Source: Bacillus sp. ISL-37 (GTDB lineage Bacteria; Bacillota; Bacilli; Bacillales; Cytobacillaceae). Taken from it: 64,000 nucleotides of DNA. Location: assembly GCF_018613315.1 (NCBI RefSeq), contig NZ_JAGGQL010000045.1, forward strand, positions 1 through 64,000, written 5' to 3'. Numbering within the stretch: the first letter of the stretch is position 1; the number at the start of each line of letters is the position of its first letter. Made by a program: the position numbers and the translations under genes. Positions 1 through 9,700 of this stretch are shown here, in pieces. Under the pieces are notes generated by a model, which saw only the letters and a list, made by a program, of their open reading frames with translations, was not told the origin of the DNA and did not search any database.

Positions 1-21
1 GCAAACGGGGGCACAGTTCAA

Positions 22-1155
22 TTACCGGCACTCTTTTTCATTATAAATTTCTACTAACTTCAAAATAGTTCGTTGCTGGTCATGTTCTTCCACTCTTCTT
101 ACACCATTTGCCTTGATGCTTTCCTTAAAATCCGGATTATCAAGAATTAAGGATATCCCTTTAAACAGTGAATCTTCATCCCTCGGTTCCACAAGAACCC
201 CAGATTCATCTGCCAGCAAATACTCTAACCCACCTACCTTTGTACCGACCACAGGTGTTTCACAAGCCATTGCTTCTAACGCTACTAAACCAAATCCTTC
301 TATATAGGAAGGCAAAATTAAAGCCTCTGCAACATTCATCCACTCAGCAATCTCACTTTGCTTAAGCGACCCATGATAGAATATAGGAGCTGCGCCTCCT
401 GCCTTATTGACCAGCTCATCAAAAAGCTCTTTGTCAGTAAGTCTGCCGATTATATGCAGCGTAATATTTGAATCTCTTTCCCTAAGTTTCTTAAAAGACT
501 GAAATAACTCATAAACTCCCTTATCTTTTATAAAATTTCCAACGAAGAGCAAAACCTTCTCATTTTCATTAATTCTTAATTTCTTTCTAAGTGTGTCTTC
601 ATTGTACAATGGCTTGAAGATGTCTCTATCCACTCCCATTGAAATAAGTGATAGTTTATTTTCATCGACATCAAAATCTTTGAGGATATCGTCATATAAT
701 CGGTATCCAACGGCGATGACACGGTCTGCTTCTGATAAAACTTTCCTTGTTCCCCAAGAAGTAAACTTATTTTTTTTCGCCATTTTATCAATATCTCCAC
801 CATGGGAAGTCACAACCAGCTTCTTTTTCCAAATCATCTTATAGAGTAGTGCTAATAAGCCTGAGGGAAATATGTAGTGTGCATGTATGACATTATATTT
901 GTATCCCCTTAGAAGGCACCACAGGCCCTTAAAGAGCCATTTGAGGTACTTCTGAATAACCTTGAGTTTTCCTCTCCCCGGTTCATTTATTGCAATAACA
1001 TCAATGGAGAGGCCAGCTGCTTCCAAAGCAGTTACTTGGTTCTTAATAAAGATGCCAAAAGAAGGTGCTGCCTCACTAGGATACATATTACTTATGATTA
1101 ATATCTTTTGTTGTTTCAAGTTAACACCCACTAGTTCCGATTTAGTTCTTATCAT
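22..1155 (-). CDS. GT4-family glycosyltransferase
   Basis: A cytoplasmic GT-B fold glycosyltransferase of family 4, expected to move a sugar from an NDP-sugar to a lipid-linked or polymer acceptor. Seen: the N-terminal acceptor-side Rossmann motif after KILIISNMYPS, a second-domain start LLFVGNFIKDKG, and the family signature EGFGLVALEAMA with the E-x7-E pair near residue 290. Length of 377 aa is normal. The ATG at 1155 has no visible ribosome binding site; a TTG at 1119 (reading LKQQKILI) puts the start right before the fold and may be the true one. It is the left-most gene and stands beside CWB2 wall proteins and other glycopolymer genes, so a role in surface polymer synthesis is inferred. 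Donor and acceptor cannot be read from sequence. Confidence 0.85.
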   Translation of the reverse strand: MIRTKSELVGVNLKQQKILIISNMYPSEAAPSFGIFIKNQVTALEAAGLSIDVIAINEPGRGKLKVIQKYLKWLFKGLWCLLRGYKYNVIHAHYIFPSGLLALLYKMIWKKKLVVTSHGGDIDKMAKKNKFTSWGTRKVLSEADRVIAVGYRLYDDILKDFDVDENKLSLISMGVDRDIFKPLYNEDTLRKKLRINENEKVLLFVGNFIKDKGVYELFQSFKKLRERDSNITLHIIGRLTDKELFDELVNKAGGAAPIFYHGSLKQSEIAEWMNVAEALILPSYIEGFGLVALEAMACETPVVGTKVGGLEYLLADESGVLVEPRDEDSLFKGISLILDNPDFKESIKANGVRRVEEHDQQRTILKLVEIYNEKECR

Positions 1156-1170
1156 TTTAACATTTATTTT

Positions 1171-1367
1171 TTATAAAGGCTGTTTTCGTAAAGATTGTTG
1201 TTAAAATCCTAGGGCCGATTTTTACGTGATAAAAAGCCATTTTGTAGTTCGGTATAAGTGTACAAGCTCTTTTCTCATAATAAACTTTAATTTTTTGTGA
1301 AGAAACATAGGGCTAATCCAATTTTGTAGTCAATAGCAAAAAAGTTTGAGAAAAGAGCCATTATAAA
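1171..1367. repeat. Candidate MITE-like element
   Basis: About 182 bases (1178-1359) are bounded by imperfect inverted ends: GGCTGTTTTCGTAAAGATTG on the left, and GGCTCTTTTCTCAAACTTTT when the right end is read on the minus strand. The copy of TTATAAA at 1171-1177 recurs at 1361-1367, as a target-site duplication would. Inside, ATTTTGTAGT occurs twice as a direct repeat. No coding capacity. A small non-autonomous element is the best reading, but no second copy is in the window to confirm it. Confidence 0.45.
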
Positions 1368-1399
1368 AAATAACCAGCTAAACAGATCTGTTTAGCTGG
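1365..1399 (-). terminator. Rho-independent terminator of the SpoIID/LytB-like gene
   Basis: A perfect 26-base palindrome (1374-1399, half-site CCAGCTAAACAGA) lies just past the stop at 1408 and on the minus strand is followed by TTATTTTTTAT. Confidence 0.85.
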
Positions 1400-1407
1400 C
1401 CTTTAGA

Positions 1408-3648
1408 TTAATGTAATATAGTGTTTTCGATCACGTTTCGTACATCCCTGGAGATTGCCCCTTCTCCTCCAAGATAATGAATTTGAGGGATAAAGGTAAT
1501 ATCTTCAGCAAGATAGTCTATCACTTGCTGAGGGACTGAATTTTTTTGGACTAAAATAATTGGCCCATTAAAATTAGCTGCTAGTACAGAGCCTGGCAAT
1601 GCATCGATGAACTCTTCACCTTGAGCAAAGAATACATTACGCGGATCGATGTTGTAAGTCTTCATGATGTTAATGCTAGTTACATAGCGGTTCTTACCGC
1701 TGACTCTGTCAACATTTGATTGACCAACCAAAGCAGCAATGCTGGCTTCTACACCTTCAGATACCGCTCCTGTTCCTCCGATGATGGTAACTTTTTTAGT
1801 ACCAGCGTTCACAAGGAAGTCTTTAACTGCTGGAGTTAATACCCCTGACTGTGTATACAGGATTGGTATTTGTTTCGCGCTTGCATACGGTGCAATTGAT
1901 AAAGCATCAGGCGACTCAGATGAATCTGATGTAATGAAAACCTGGCTTGCTGCACCAACTTCACTTGCTACCTTAATGGCTGTTTCATATCTTCTTTGTC
2001 CTGTAATTCTTTCAATGTTAGTAGTATAAGCGCGTAATGAAGTCTCCACTTTATTGGAAACTGCCTTCTCTCCGCCCAAAATCAATATCTTTCCTGGCTT
2101 ATATTGATTTAGTAGTTGGGTCACCGAATCTGGCAGGCTATCTGTATTAACTAATAACAACGGCGCATTATGCTTTTTCGCTAAAACACTTCCTGTCAGG
2201 GCATCAATTGGATTATCGCCTCTTCCAATCACAACGGTGTTAGCGTCATTCCATCCATACTTAGAAATATTGACACTCGTTTCGTAGCGGTTTTTACCGC
2301 CAATTTCCTGGATCATGCTATCAATATAATTATCCTCTACAGCACTAGGGTAATAGAATCCTAGAATCTCCTTGTGGGATTTTTGCAGATCCGCCATTTT
2401 TTTAGCTCCATATTGACTCATGCCAATTCCATGTCCAAAACCGCGGCCCTCATAAGTGTAAATACCATTTTGGTAAGTTATGCGGTCCACTAAGTGGCTC
2501 TTGATATATGAACCTCCGAACATCGAACGAATAGTTCCGAAGCTTGCCTTTGGCGCTGCTGCAACAAACCTCTCCAATTTCCCATCCTTCATTCGGAATG
2601 GACCATCCACTCCATCTTTCACGAAGAATTCGATTCTGTAGCCTCCATACATACGGCGGCCACCAGAGGTTTTTTCTTCACCTAATGTCAATCCAGTAAT
2701 CTTTGCAATCTTTAAATCCTTATTGGCATATCCATTGGCTTTCAACCAATTTTTCACATAGTTTGTGACAAGTGGGTCCTTTTCTACAACTGTTCTCCAC
2801 CAAGATGCAGGCCATGCCATATTAAGAGAACTGTCATCTATCTGAGTTTCAGTAATTTGCAGCTTCCACGGATTCTGGGGATCGTAAGGGTCGTTCTTAG
2901 CAGGCAAATAACCTAAGGCCGTTCCTCCCCATAGGTTGGCGTTTGATTCCGTAATACCGCCATTACTTGAACTATACACTGCCGAGATTAATTTGCCGCC
3001 ATATGTTAATACTTCTCCCTTAGTGTGGTTGACAGCAAGAGTAGAATTTTTATAGTAATTGTGGTCCTTCCAGATATAACCTGAATAAACCTGATTCGTA
3101 ACAGTATCCACAATAGTAGAATTAATCTTTGCCAAAGCATAAGTTCTAGCTGCTACCGCCTGCGCCTGTAATGCTTCTACATGCCAAGAAGCAGGCATTT
3201 CACCAGGCACCACACCTTTTAAATAATCTTCCATCGGAAGTCTATTTATTGGTCGTACGTAAGAGCCATTCTCGATTGTAAAAGTAAAATCACCTAGATA
3301 ATCACGATTATTGATAGAAACATAGTTTTCAACACCATATTTCACAGGATTAATAGTAAAACTATTTGTATAAACCTTTACTTTAGTACCGTTTGCATAC
3401 AAGCTAATTGTAGTTGAATTTTCTACCTTTACCTTGTAGCTATTCCCTTCTATTAAGTGAACATTGCTGCCATTAATAGAATATGTACCATGAATATTCA
3501 GGCTTACCTCATTCTTATTGCCGAGATAGTTTATCAATTTAACAGACACCTGATTTGGTGCAGTACTCGCATCAGCAAGGTTTGAGTTTGTTAAAAATAC
3601 AATCGTCAGGGCCACAGCAAAGAAGAAGATCTTTCTAATGCTAATCAC
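1408..3648 (-). CDS. SpoIID/LytB-domain amidase enhancer with three C-terminal CWB2 repeats
   Basis: A secreted protein of the SpoIID/LytB family; B. subtilis LytB of this family stimulates the wall amidase LytC. Seen: a signal peptide, a SpoIID core with YLKGVVPGEMPASWHVEA and QAVAARTYA near residues 150-175 and the C-terminal signature GRGFGHGIGMSQYGAK near 410, then three CWB2 repeats over roughly 455-750. A GTG at 3648 is preceded by GGAGAGTG, a better start than the ATG pair at 3661-3666, and begins directly in the signal peptide. It is the last gene of an apparent amidase, lipoprotein, enhancer operon, 9-27 bases after the lipoprotein gene depending on start. CWB2 is at the C-terminus here, whereas B. 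subtilis LytB carries it at the N-terminus. The second and third repeats are more divergent than in most neighbours. Confidence 0.9.
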   Translation of the reverse strand: MISIRKIFFFAVALTIVFLTNSNLADASTAPNQVSVKLINYLGNKNEVSLNIHGTYSINGSNVHLIEGNSYKVKVENSTTISLYANGTKVKVYTNSFTINPVKYGVENYVSINNRDYLGDFTFTIENGSYVRPINRLPMEDYLKGVVPGEMPASWHVEALQAQAVAARTYALAKINSTIVDTVTNQVYSGYIWKDHNYYKNSTLAVNHTKGEVLTYGGKLISAVYSSSNGGITESNANLWGGTALGYLPAKNDPYDPQNPWKLQITETQIDDSSLNMAWPASWWRTVVEKDPLVTNYVKNWLKANGYANKDLKIAKITGLTLGEEKTSGGRRMYGGYRIEFFVKDGVDGPFRMKDGKLERFVAAAPKASFGTIRSMFGGSYIKSHLVDRITYQNGIYTYEGRGFGHGIGMSQYGAKKMADLQKSHKEILGFYYPSAVEDNYIDSMIQEIGGKNRYETSVNISKYGWNDANTVVIGRGDNPIDALTGSVLAKKHNAPLLLVNTDSLPDSVTQLLNQYKPGKILILGGEKAVSNKVETSLRAYTTNIERITGQRRYETAIKVASEVGAASQVFITSDSSESPDALSIAPYASAKQIPILYTQSGVLTPAVKDFLVNAGTKKVTIIGGTGAVSEGVEASIAALVGQSNVDRVSGKNRYVTSINIMKTYNIDPRNVFFAQGEEFIDALPGSVLAANFNGPIILVQKNSVPQQVIDYLAEDITFIPQIHYLGGEGAISRDVRNVIENTILH

Positions 3649-3675
3649 TATCTCACTCTCCATCATCTATTTCTT

Positions 3676-4386
3676 TTATTTTACTTCGCCTAATACAGAT
3701 TCAGCGGAGTAGCCATTTTCTCCAGTCAGGCTGTATGTTTCCTTAACAAGTCCTAGTTCCGGGGCAAAGAAGCGGGTGTAGGTCGTTTTTTCATTCACAA
3801 CTTCATCAGTCACTTTGCGAACTACTATTACATCCTTCAATTCTCCATAAGGGGTTTTTTCAAGTGAACTATTTTCTACCATTTCCCATACAGCTGAATC
3901 ACCTATGAGCTTTTCTGGGTTCGCCATTTGCTCGAAACCATCCAACAGGCTTTTTTTAGGGTCTTCCAGGGCTCGCTCTTCAAAAACCAAAGTGATTTCA
4001 CTGCCTGTCCATTTATAAATTTGAGTGGTTTGGTTTCCACCTAACTGTACCAGCATTTGGACAAACTGGTCATTAGCTGCAATAACTTCTTCAGTAAAGA
4101 CGGGATGCCCATTCTCAGTGAATGTTTTCTTAGCCCCTACATTTGGACGATATTCTTTAAGATCGATTCCCATGAATTGATCGAGGTCTTTTTCTTTATC
4201 CTCGCTTTCATCCACGTTCTCTTCTTGAACACTTTCTTCCTTATCTTCTGTCTCCTTGTTACCTGATTCTTCATTGACTATTGGAGAATCTTTCTTTTTA
4301 GCAGTTTCTTTTTCATTTACATCATCTTTTGCACAACCGGCAAGGAAAATGAGTACTAAGGAGAAGATTACGAATGCTTTTCTCAC
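3676..4386 (-). CDS. Lipoprotein of the lyt-like operon
   Basis: A predicted membrane-anchored lipoprotein of 236 aa: signal peptide with lipobox LAGC (lipidated Cys18), then a highly charged Lys/Glu-rich linker to about residue 70 and a globular domain I do not recognise. The start is GTG at 4386 with AGG upstream. It sits between a CWB2 amidase gene and a CWB2 SpoIID/LytB gene on the same strand; B. subtilis lytABC also pairs a small lipoprotein (LytA) with the enhancer LytB and amidase LytC, so this gene occupies the equivalent position. It is twice the size of LytA, so equivalence is by context only. A role in amidase export or control is inference. Confidence 0.8.
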   Translation of the reverse strand: MRKAFVIFSLVLIFLAGCAKDDVNEKETAKKKDSPIVNEESGNKETEDKEESVQEENVDESEDKEKDLDQFMGIDLKEYRPNVGAKKTFTENGHPVFTEEVIAANDQFVQMLVQLGGNQTTQIYKWTGSEITLVFEERALEDPKKSLLDGFEQMANPEKLIGDSAVWEMVENSSLEKTPYGELKDVIVVRKVTDEVVNEKTTYTRFFAPELGLVKETYSLTGENGYSAESVLGEVK

Positions 4387-4408
4387 CGTATTACCTGCCT
4401 TTTATAAG

Positions 4409-4437
4409 ACTCGGTAAGAACCTTTATCTTACCGAGT
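4409..4437 (-). promoter_or_regulatory. Intercistronic hairpin, amidase to lipoprotein
   Basis: An 11-bp perfect inverted repeat (ACTCGGTAAGA / TCTTACCGAGT) separates the amidase stop from the lipoprotein start. On the transcribed strand no T-run follows, so it looks like a processing or mRNA-stability hairpin or a partial terminator. Confidence 0.5.
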
Positions 4438-4447
4438 CCATGATTTT

Positions 4448-6541
4448 TTACTTCACTTTATTTACTACAGAATTCACTGCCTCATCACTTACGACTCCAC
4501 CAACATTATATATATCGGCAACATTTTTCATTTGTGAAATTTCCATCAAATAAGACTCTACATTCGGATTCACAGAATCTCCGATAAGAATCAATGGTGA
4601 CTTAGTGCCAACAGATAATGGTGCTGATGCTAAAGCATCCGGGAAATTCTTCCCTGTTGTAATATTGATTTGAGTCGGGTCAAGGCTATCTTTAAAATGC
4701 CAAAGAACCTTTGCGACCGTTTCATAACGATCAGCACCTGCTAGACGAGTAAAATAACTCTTTGGATATGCATTTGCCAGCTGTTTTTGAACATTATCAG
4801 AAACAGCCCCAGCTCCTCCAGTAATGACTATTTTTTTGTTGGTCATGTCAAGGCCCGTTGGCAAAGTAATAGAGTCTTTTTGTGTTAATAGAATTCCCCA
4901 CTTATTGTCTGCTGCAATAGGTGCTACTGCTAAAGCATCAGGGAAGTTCGCTCCTGAAGCTACAAAAAGTCCATTTACATTCCCTAATTTTTGCAAGATG
5001 GATTTATTCGTTTCATATCGATTCTTACCTGAAATCCTTTCAACTTCCATCTTCAGGTTCCGGATCGATTGTTCAACTTCAGCAGAGATTGCAGCAGTTC
5101 CACCAACGATGACTACCTTTTTGGTTCCAAGCCTGATTAGTTCCTGTTTGACACTTTCTGTCAGCACATTTCCCCTGCTCAACAAAATCGGTGCTTTATT
5201 ATAAAGACTTGAGAGCGGGCCAGCTGAAAGTGCGTCTGCAAATTCATAGCCTGTCGCCAAAATTACCACTCTATCTTTATGGTCCTGAGGGAATCCATTC
5301 GGATATAATTTCTTTGATGCCGCAATCGCAGTTTCCAGGCGGTCTTTTCCTGAGATCTTAGAAACCTTAACAGTATCGTTAACTACAACACCTGGTGTAT
5401 TCGTCCATAGGACTTCCTTAGTCATAGAGTTTACTAGTTTAGCATTCGCAACTTTCTTTGCTTCACTCATTGCAAACTCATAATCATAGAATGAACTTAC
5501 TAAACTATCATTAACAAAAAGTTGATATTTTTTCTCAAGGAAGTTTGACCAAGTAGTAAATTGGGTATCTTTAGATATAACACGTGTATGTGCGTACCCT
5601 TTTGCATAGTTGATCGCTGTCTGTTCACTTGGGAAGTCGCCAAGGTACCCTACACTTTTGTGATAGACTTCAAATTTACTAGTTGAGTAGACGTATTTTT
5701 GAGTATCTTTATTAAATACTTTGGAAGTATAACCTAATGTATTAGCATAATTGATCGCATCACTTTCGGTCTTGAACGTCTTGACCGTTTTTCCGCTTTC
5801 ATTATGTACTTCAAATACTTTATAATATTCTAATACTGCTTTTGCCATAGCCAGAGCAGCACTAGTTTGGTATGAATTCGTTTTTATTCGACCTTCTTCT
5901 TCAGGGTTCGTCATAAAACCAAGTTCTACTAGAATAGCAGGCATTTGAGCATTCCTGATTACATAAAAGCTCTGGTTATTTCGTATCCCTCTATCCAATG
6001 TTCCAAGGTTAGATACCAGCTGTGGATGAGTTGCCTGAGCAAATCTTCTGCTTTGTTCCAGGTATCCTAATTGCATTGGATCTGGTGGATAATCTGCCTG
6101 ATAATAATTTAGGCCATCATAATAATAGGTTTCAATGCCCTTTACATATCTATTAGTTGGGTGAGCATTGTGATGAATGGATACAAACAAACTGTTGTCA
6201 TTATTATTTGCAGCGGCAGCGTTAGCAAAATTCATCCTTAACCTAAAATCTCCTGTTTCACCTTGCAAATAAGGAGCAAACTCCTTATCAGTTTCTCGAG
6301 TCATGACCACTTTAATTCCATAATTATTAAGAATTTGTCGAAGTTTAAGGCCTACTGAAAGGTTTACGTTCTCCTCACAAATTCCTGTAGTATTACCTGA
6401 AAATCCACAAGTACCAGAGTATTTTCCGCCATGTCCAGGGTCAATAACTACCAACTTTTCCGCGAAACCAGCAGCTGGAAAGATGAATAAGAGCAACAGT
6501 AACATGTAGGTTACTCTCCAGCGTTTTACATTCATTTTCAT
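4448..6541 (-). CDS. N-acetylmuramoyl-L-alanine amidase (Amidase_3) with three C-terminal CWB2 repeats
   Basis: A secreted zinc amidase that cuts the bond between MurNAc and L-Ala in peptidoglycan. Seen: signal peptide to about residue 27; Amidase_3 domain with zinc ligands His37 (VVIDPGHGG), Glu56 and His123 (SIHHNAH) and the catalytic Glu206 in ILVELGF; a linker of about 150 residues built of three related units of 45-50 aa (each with a Tyr/Phe-rich strand and an A-x2-A-x3-A helix, SPOR-like in look); then three CWB2 repeats from about residue 400. All catalytic residues are present. It is the first gene of the amidase, lipoprotein, enhancer operon. Compared with B. subtilis LytC, catalytic and wall-binding parts are in reversed order. 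Start ATG at 6541 has GGAGGG upstream. Confidence 0.93.
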   Translation of the reverse strand: MKMNVKRWRVTYMLLLLLFIFPAAGFAEKLVVIDPGHGGKYSGTCGFSGNTTGICEENVNLSVGLKLRQILNNYGIKVVMTRETDKEFAPYLQGETGDFRLRMNFANAAAANNNDNSLFVSIHHNAHPTNRYVKGIETYYYDGLNYYQADYPPDPMQLGYLEQSRRFAQATHPQLVSNLGTLDRGIRNNQSFYVIRNAQMPAILVELGFMTNPEEEGRIKTNSYQTSAALAMAKAVLEYYKVFEVHNESGKTVKTFKTESDAINYANTLGYTSKVFNKDTQKYVYSTSKFEVYHKSVGYLGDFPSEQTAINYAKGYAHTRVISKDTQFTTWSNFLEKKYQLFVNDSLVSSFYDYEFAMSEAKKVANAKLVNSMTKEVLWTNTPGVVVNDTVKVSKISGKDRLETAIAASKKLYPNGFPQDHKDRVVILATGYEFADALSAGPLSSLYNKAPILLSRGNVLTESVKQELIRLGTKKVVIVGGTAAISAEVEQSIRNLKMEVERISGKNRYETNKSILQKLGNVNGLFVASGANFPDALAVAPIAADNKWGILLTQKDSITLPTGLDMTNKKIVITGGAGAVSDNVQKQLANAYPKSYFTRLAGADRYETVAKVLWHFKDSLDPTQINITTGKNFPDALASAPLSVGTKSPLILIGDSVNPNVESYLMEISQMKNVADIYNVGGVVSDEAVNSVVNKVK

Positions 6542-6569
6542 TTCCCTCCAAAAGTTTACATTTTTCTAT

Positions 6570-6578
6570 ATTATAGCA
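6570..6578 (-). promoter_or_regulatory. Extended -10 promoter for the amidase operon
   Basis: On the minus strand TGCTATAAT forms a perfect sigma-A -10 box with the TGn extension, 29 bases before the ATG and upstream of GGAGGG. No good -35 is seen at 17 bases, as is usual for extended -10 promoters. No sigma-D type sequence was found. Confidence 0.6.
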
Positions 6579-6675
6579 TCCTAAATTACCAGTATTCTAT
6601 CAATTTTTGAAAGTTAATTATTACCATTGTGTAACATTTTTATCATAACTGTAAAAAATGTTATCAAAAAATAAT

Positions 6676-6712
6676 ATAAAAAAAGAGGCACTCCTAAGAG
6701 TACCTCTTTTTT
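6676..6712. terminator. Bidirectional-looking terminator after the 1,530-aa subtilase
   Basis: Stem AAAGAGGCACTC / GAGTACCTCTTT with one mismatch and a CTAA loop, flanked by A-runs and T-runs on the two sides. It serves the minus-strand subtilase gene that ends at 6759. Confidence 0.8.
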
Positions 6713-6758
6713 CCTTAGTTTAACAGAGTAGAATTTCTCAAATAAAAACTAGAGAATT

Positions 6759-9700
6759 TTACTCAAATAATTTTTTCACTGCTTTTTCAACAGCTTCATT
6801 AACAGATACCTTTCCTCCAAGGATGGTAACTTTCTCTACTTGCTGATCCTTGAGATACGTTTCAACACTTGTTCCAAGTGTTTCTCCAACCAACAAGATA
6901 CCAGTACCTTCTTGTGCAGCCAATGCAGCACCAGCAAGGGCGTCCGCATAATTAGTTCCTGTGGCTACATAATAGTGATCACTTCCTGGAGCAAAGTGCT
7001 CAGCAGCTGCAACAGCCGTTTCATAGCGGTTCTTACCACTTACACGGTAAGGGTTAGGCAATGTGATTGCTACAGAATCAGATACTACTGCCTTTCCTCC
7101 GACTACGATTGTTTTCTTTACACCAAGATTGCGAATAGCTTTCTTAGTATCTTCATTCAGCTCGTCTGCGCCAGTCAATAAGATAGGCATACCTTTTGCC
7201 GCAGCATAAGAAGCAACGGACAACGCATCCGGGAAGTTCGCACCATTTGCAACTACGACTTCATTAACTGTTCCAGGAGCAACCGCTGAAGCGACAGCCG
7301 CTGCAGTAGCATAACGGTTCTTACCAGACAGTCTCTCTACGGAATACCCTTTTTCCGTCAATGCTTCAACAACAGCAGCACTGATTGCTTTCTCTCCACC
7401 AAGAATGACAACACTCTTAGTTCCTAAACGCTCTAGCTCAGCAACAGTTTCAGCTGGAAGTGATCCAGTAGCTGTCAATAACAGTGGAGCGTTATGCTTT
7501 TTAGCCAATGGAACACCAGCCAAAGCATCAGCATAATCATCGCCACGCGCTAATACAACCGTGTCGGAAGCTTCCCAGCCTTTTTTACTGATTTCCGCAG
7601 CAGTAACGTATCTGTTTGCACCAGAAACACGGTTTACTCTGCTTTCATCTTCATTACGGTAAACAGTGTAGTTGTGGATTGTTTCATTTCCACCTAAGTC
7701 AACCAACTTGAATTGGTAGCTGTTTTGTCCTAGTTCAACAGGCAAAGTTAATTCAACTGTCTTATCAGCTGGTTTCATGATTTCAACAGGACTTGTAAAT
7801 GGCTGTTCAAACTCATGATTGTCCCCAACATATAATGATAGGTAATTGAAATTATCTTTCAGGTTAAGTGTTACCTTCACTTCTTTGACTGCATTGTCTA
7901 CAAATTTCGGAGCTGTCACATCAACCACTGGTCCAGTAGTATCAATGAACACCTTCCGGGAGATCGAGAACTCTTTGCCAGAATGATCTTCCGCAGTGAC
8001 GATCACATCATAGTAGCCGTCTTTTGTGAATTCCGTTTGAGCAGAGAAGTAGTATCTTCCATTTTCAGCATTTAATGTGAATGGCACTTCTTGACCATTA
8101 ACAGTCAACTTTTTCAAACTTAGATCATCCGTAACATAGCCAGTGACCGGAACTGTGAAGGAGTTGTATACTCCGAATGGTTCTGGACCAGAAAGATCTA
8201 GGTAGATTAAAGGAACCTCTGTGTCTCCAAGTGCTGCTTCATCGAAGCCAGCGTTTGAAGCATAGTCCATTGCCATTACTTCTACCACTGCTTTTTCAGG
8301 GAGATCAGTTAGAGCGTACGAGGTGTCATCGCTCCCAACAACTTCAACTAATTCACCGTTTACAAAAATTGCATTGATTTCCACGCCTGTACCTTCTTCT
8401 ACTGTTTCCCATGTTACTGTTGAGGTTTCCTCATGGAATACTGCTTCTACTTCTGGCGCTGTGTTATCCACATATACTGGAATTTTCTTAGATTGCCACT
8501 CAGCACCTTCATAGTCTACAACAGTCTTAATCTCGTATTGATATAAACCATCAGGAACTGTTTGAGAATTTACTTTTCCATCCCAAGCACGAGCTGGGTT
8601 AAAGGAGTAACGAGCTCCAGTTTGAGGGTTTAATATTGTTTTTCGCACATCATTTTCAAGCAATACTCTTCTCAAGAACTTGCCATTACTGTCTAGAATA
8701 TTGAATTGAGCTACATCGGCATTTCTTAAGAATGATGGTAACGGATAAATATCATCATTCCAACCATCACTATTTGGAGAAACTGGATAGAACCCTTTAT
8801 TTGGAACCGGCGCTACAAAATTACCAGTACCAAAGAGCATGTCATTCCAACCTGAGCTTAATTCATAGAAGCGGTCTTCGCCTAAATCCTTAAAACCATC
8901 TAATATATCTGGTCGGTCCCACTCGCCATAAAATCCAACATATGGTATAGACAGTGGAGCTTCAACATTATTTACATCTTCCAAGGAAACAAAACCTTCT
9001 ACAAAAATGTCTTGTTTAAGGTCGTAGGTTACAGGGTTTCCACTCTTATCAAATCCAGGTATTTTAGCATTTGTAAAATCTACTTTCACCGTAAACTCTT
9101 TTGATTCACCCGCTGGAACTCTAATTTTATCTGGAGCATCAACCACTGCACCTTCCATATCACCAGCAATAAGTGCATTATAATCGGCACTATCCTGTAC
9201 CTGTGCAAACATATCAGTCAATACACTTGCATCAACTTTATATGTTACATCTTCATCAGAGATATTGTTAGCAGTCAACGTCATTTCAAAGGTCTTCGAT
9301 GTGAAGTCTTTCAGTTCAACTTTAGCTTCTCCTGATTCACTGTCCACCATGTAAACCGGTGTATCAACAGCATAGAATGTCTGCATCATACCTGCACCCT
9401 GTCTTCTCGGCGAGAAGGACTGCCCATTTTCATCTTCAATAACCTCAGCTGTATTCATCAACAACGCTTTAGCCAGACGCGTACGCTCTCCAGATGTCAA
9501 TTCAGCAAAACGCTCATCTTCTTGAAGGTATTGCTGAACAAGGGCTGATCCACCCGCTACATGCGGAGCAGCCATAGAAGTACCACTCATTTCACCATAC
9601 TGGTCGTCATTTAGAGTAGATACAATTTTCCCTCCTGGCGCAGTAATTTCAGGCTTAAGATCTAAGCTTGGTGTTGTGCCCCAAGAAGAGAATTCAGTCA

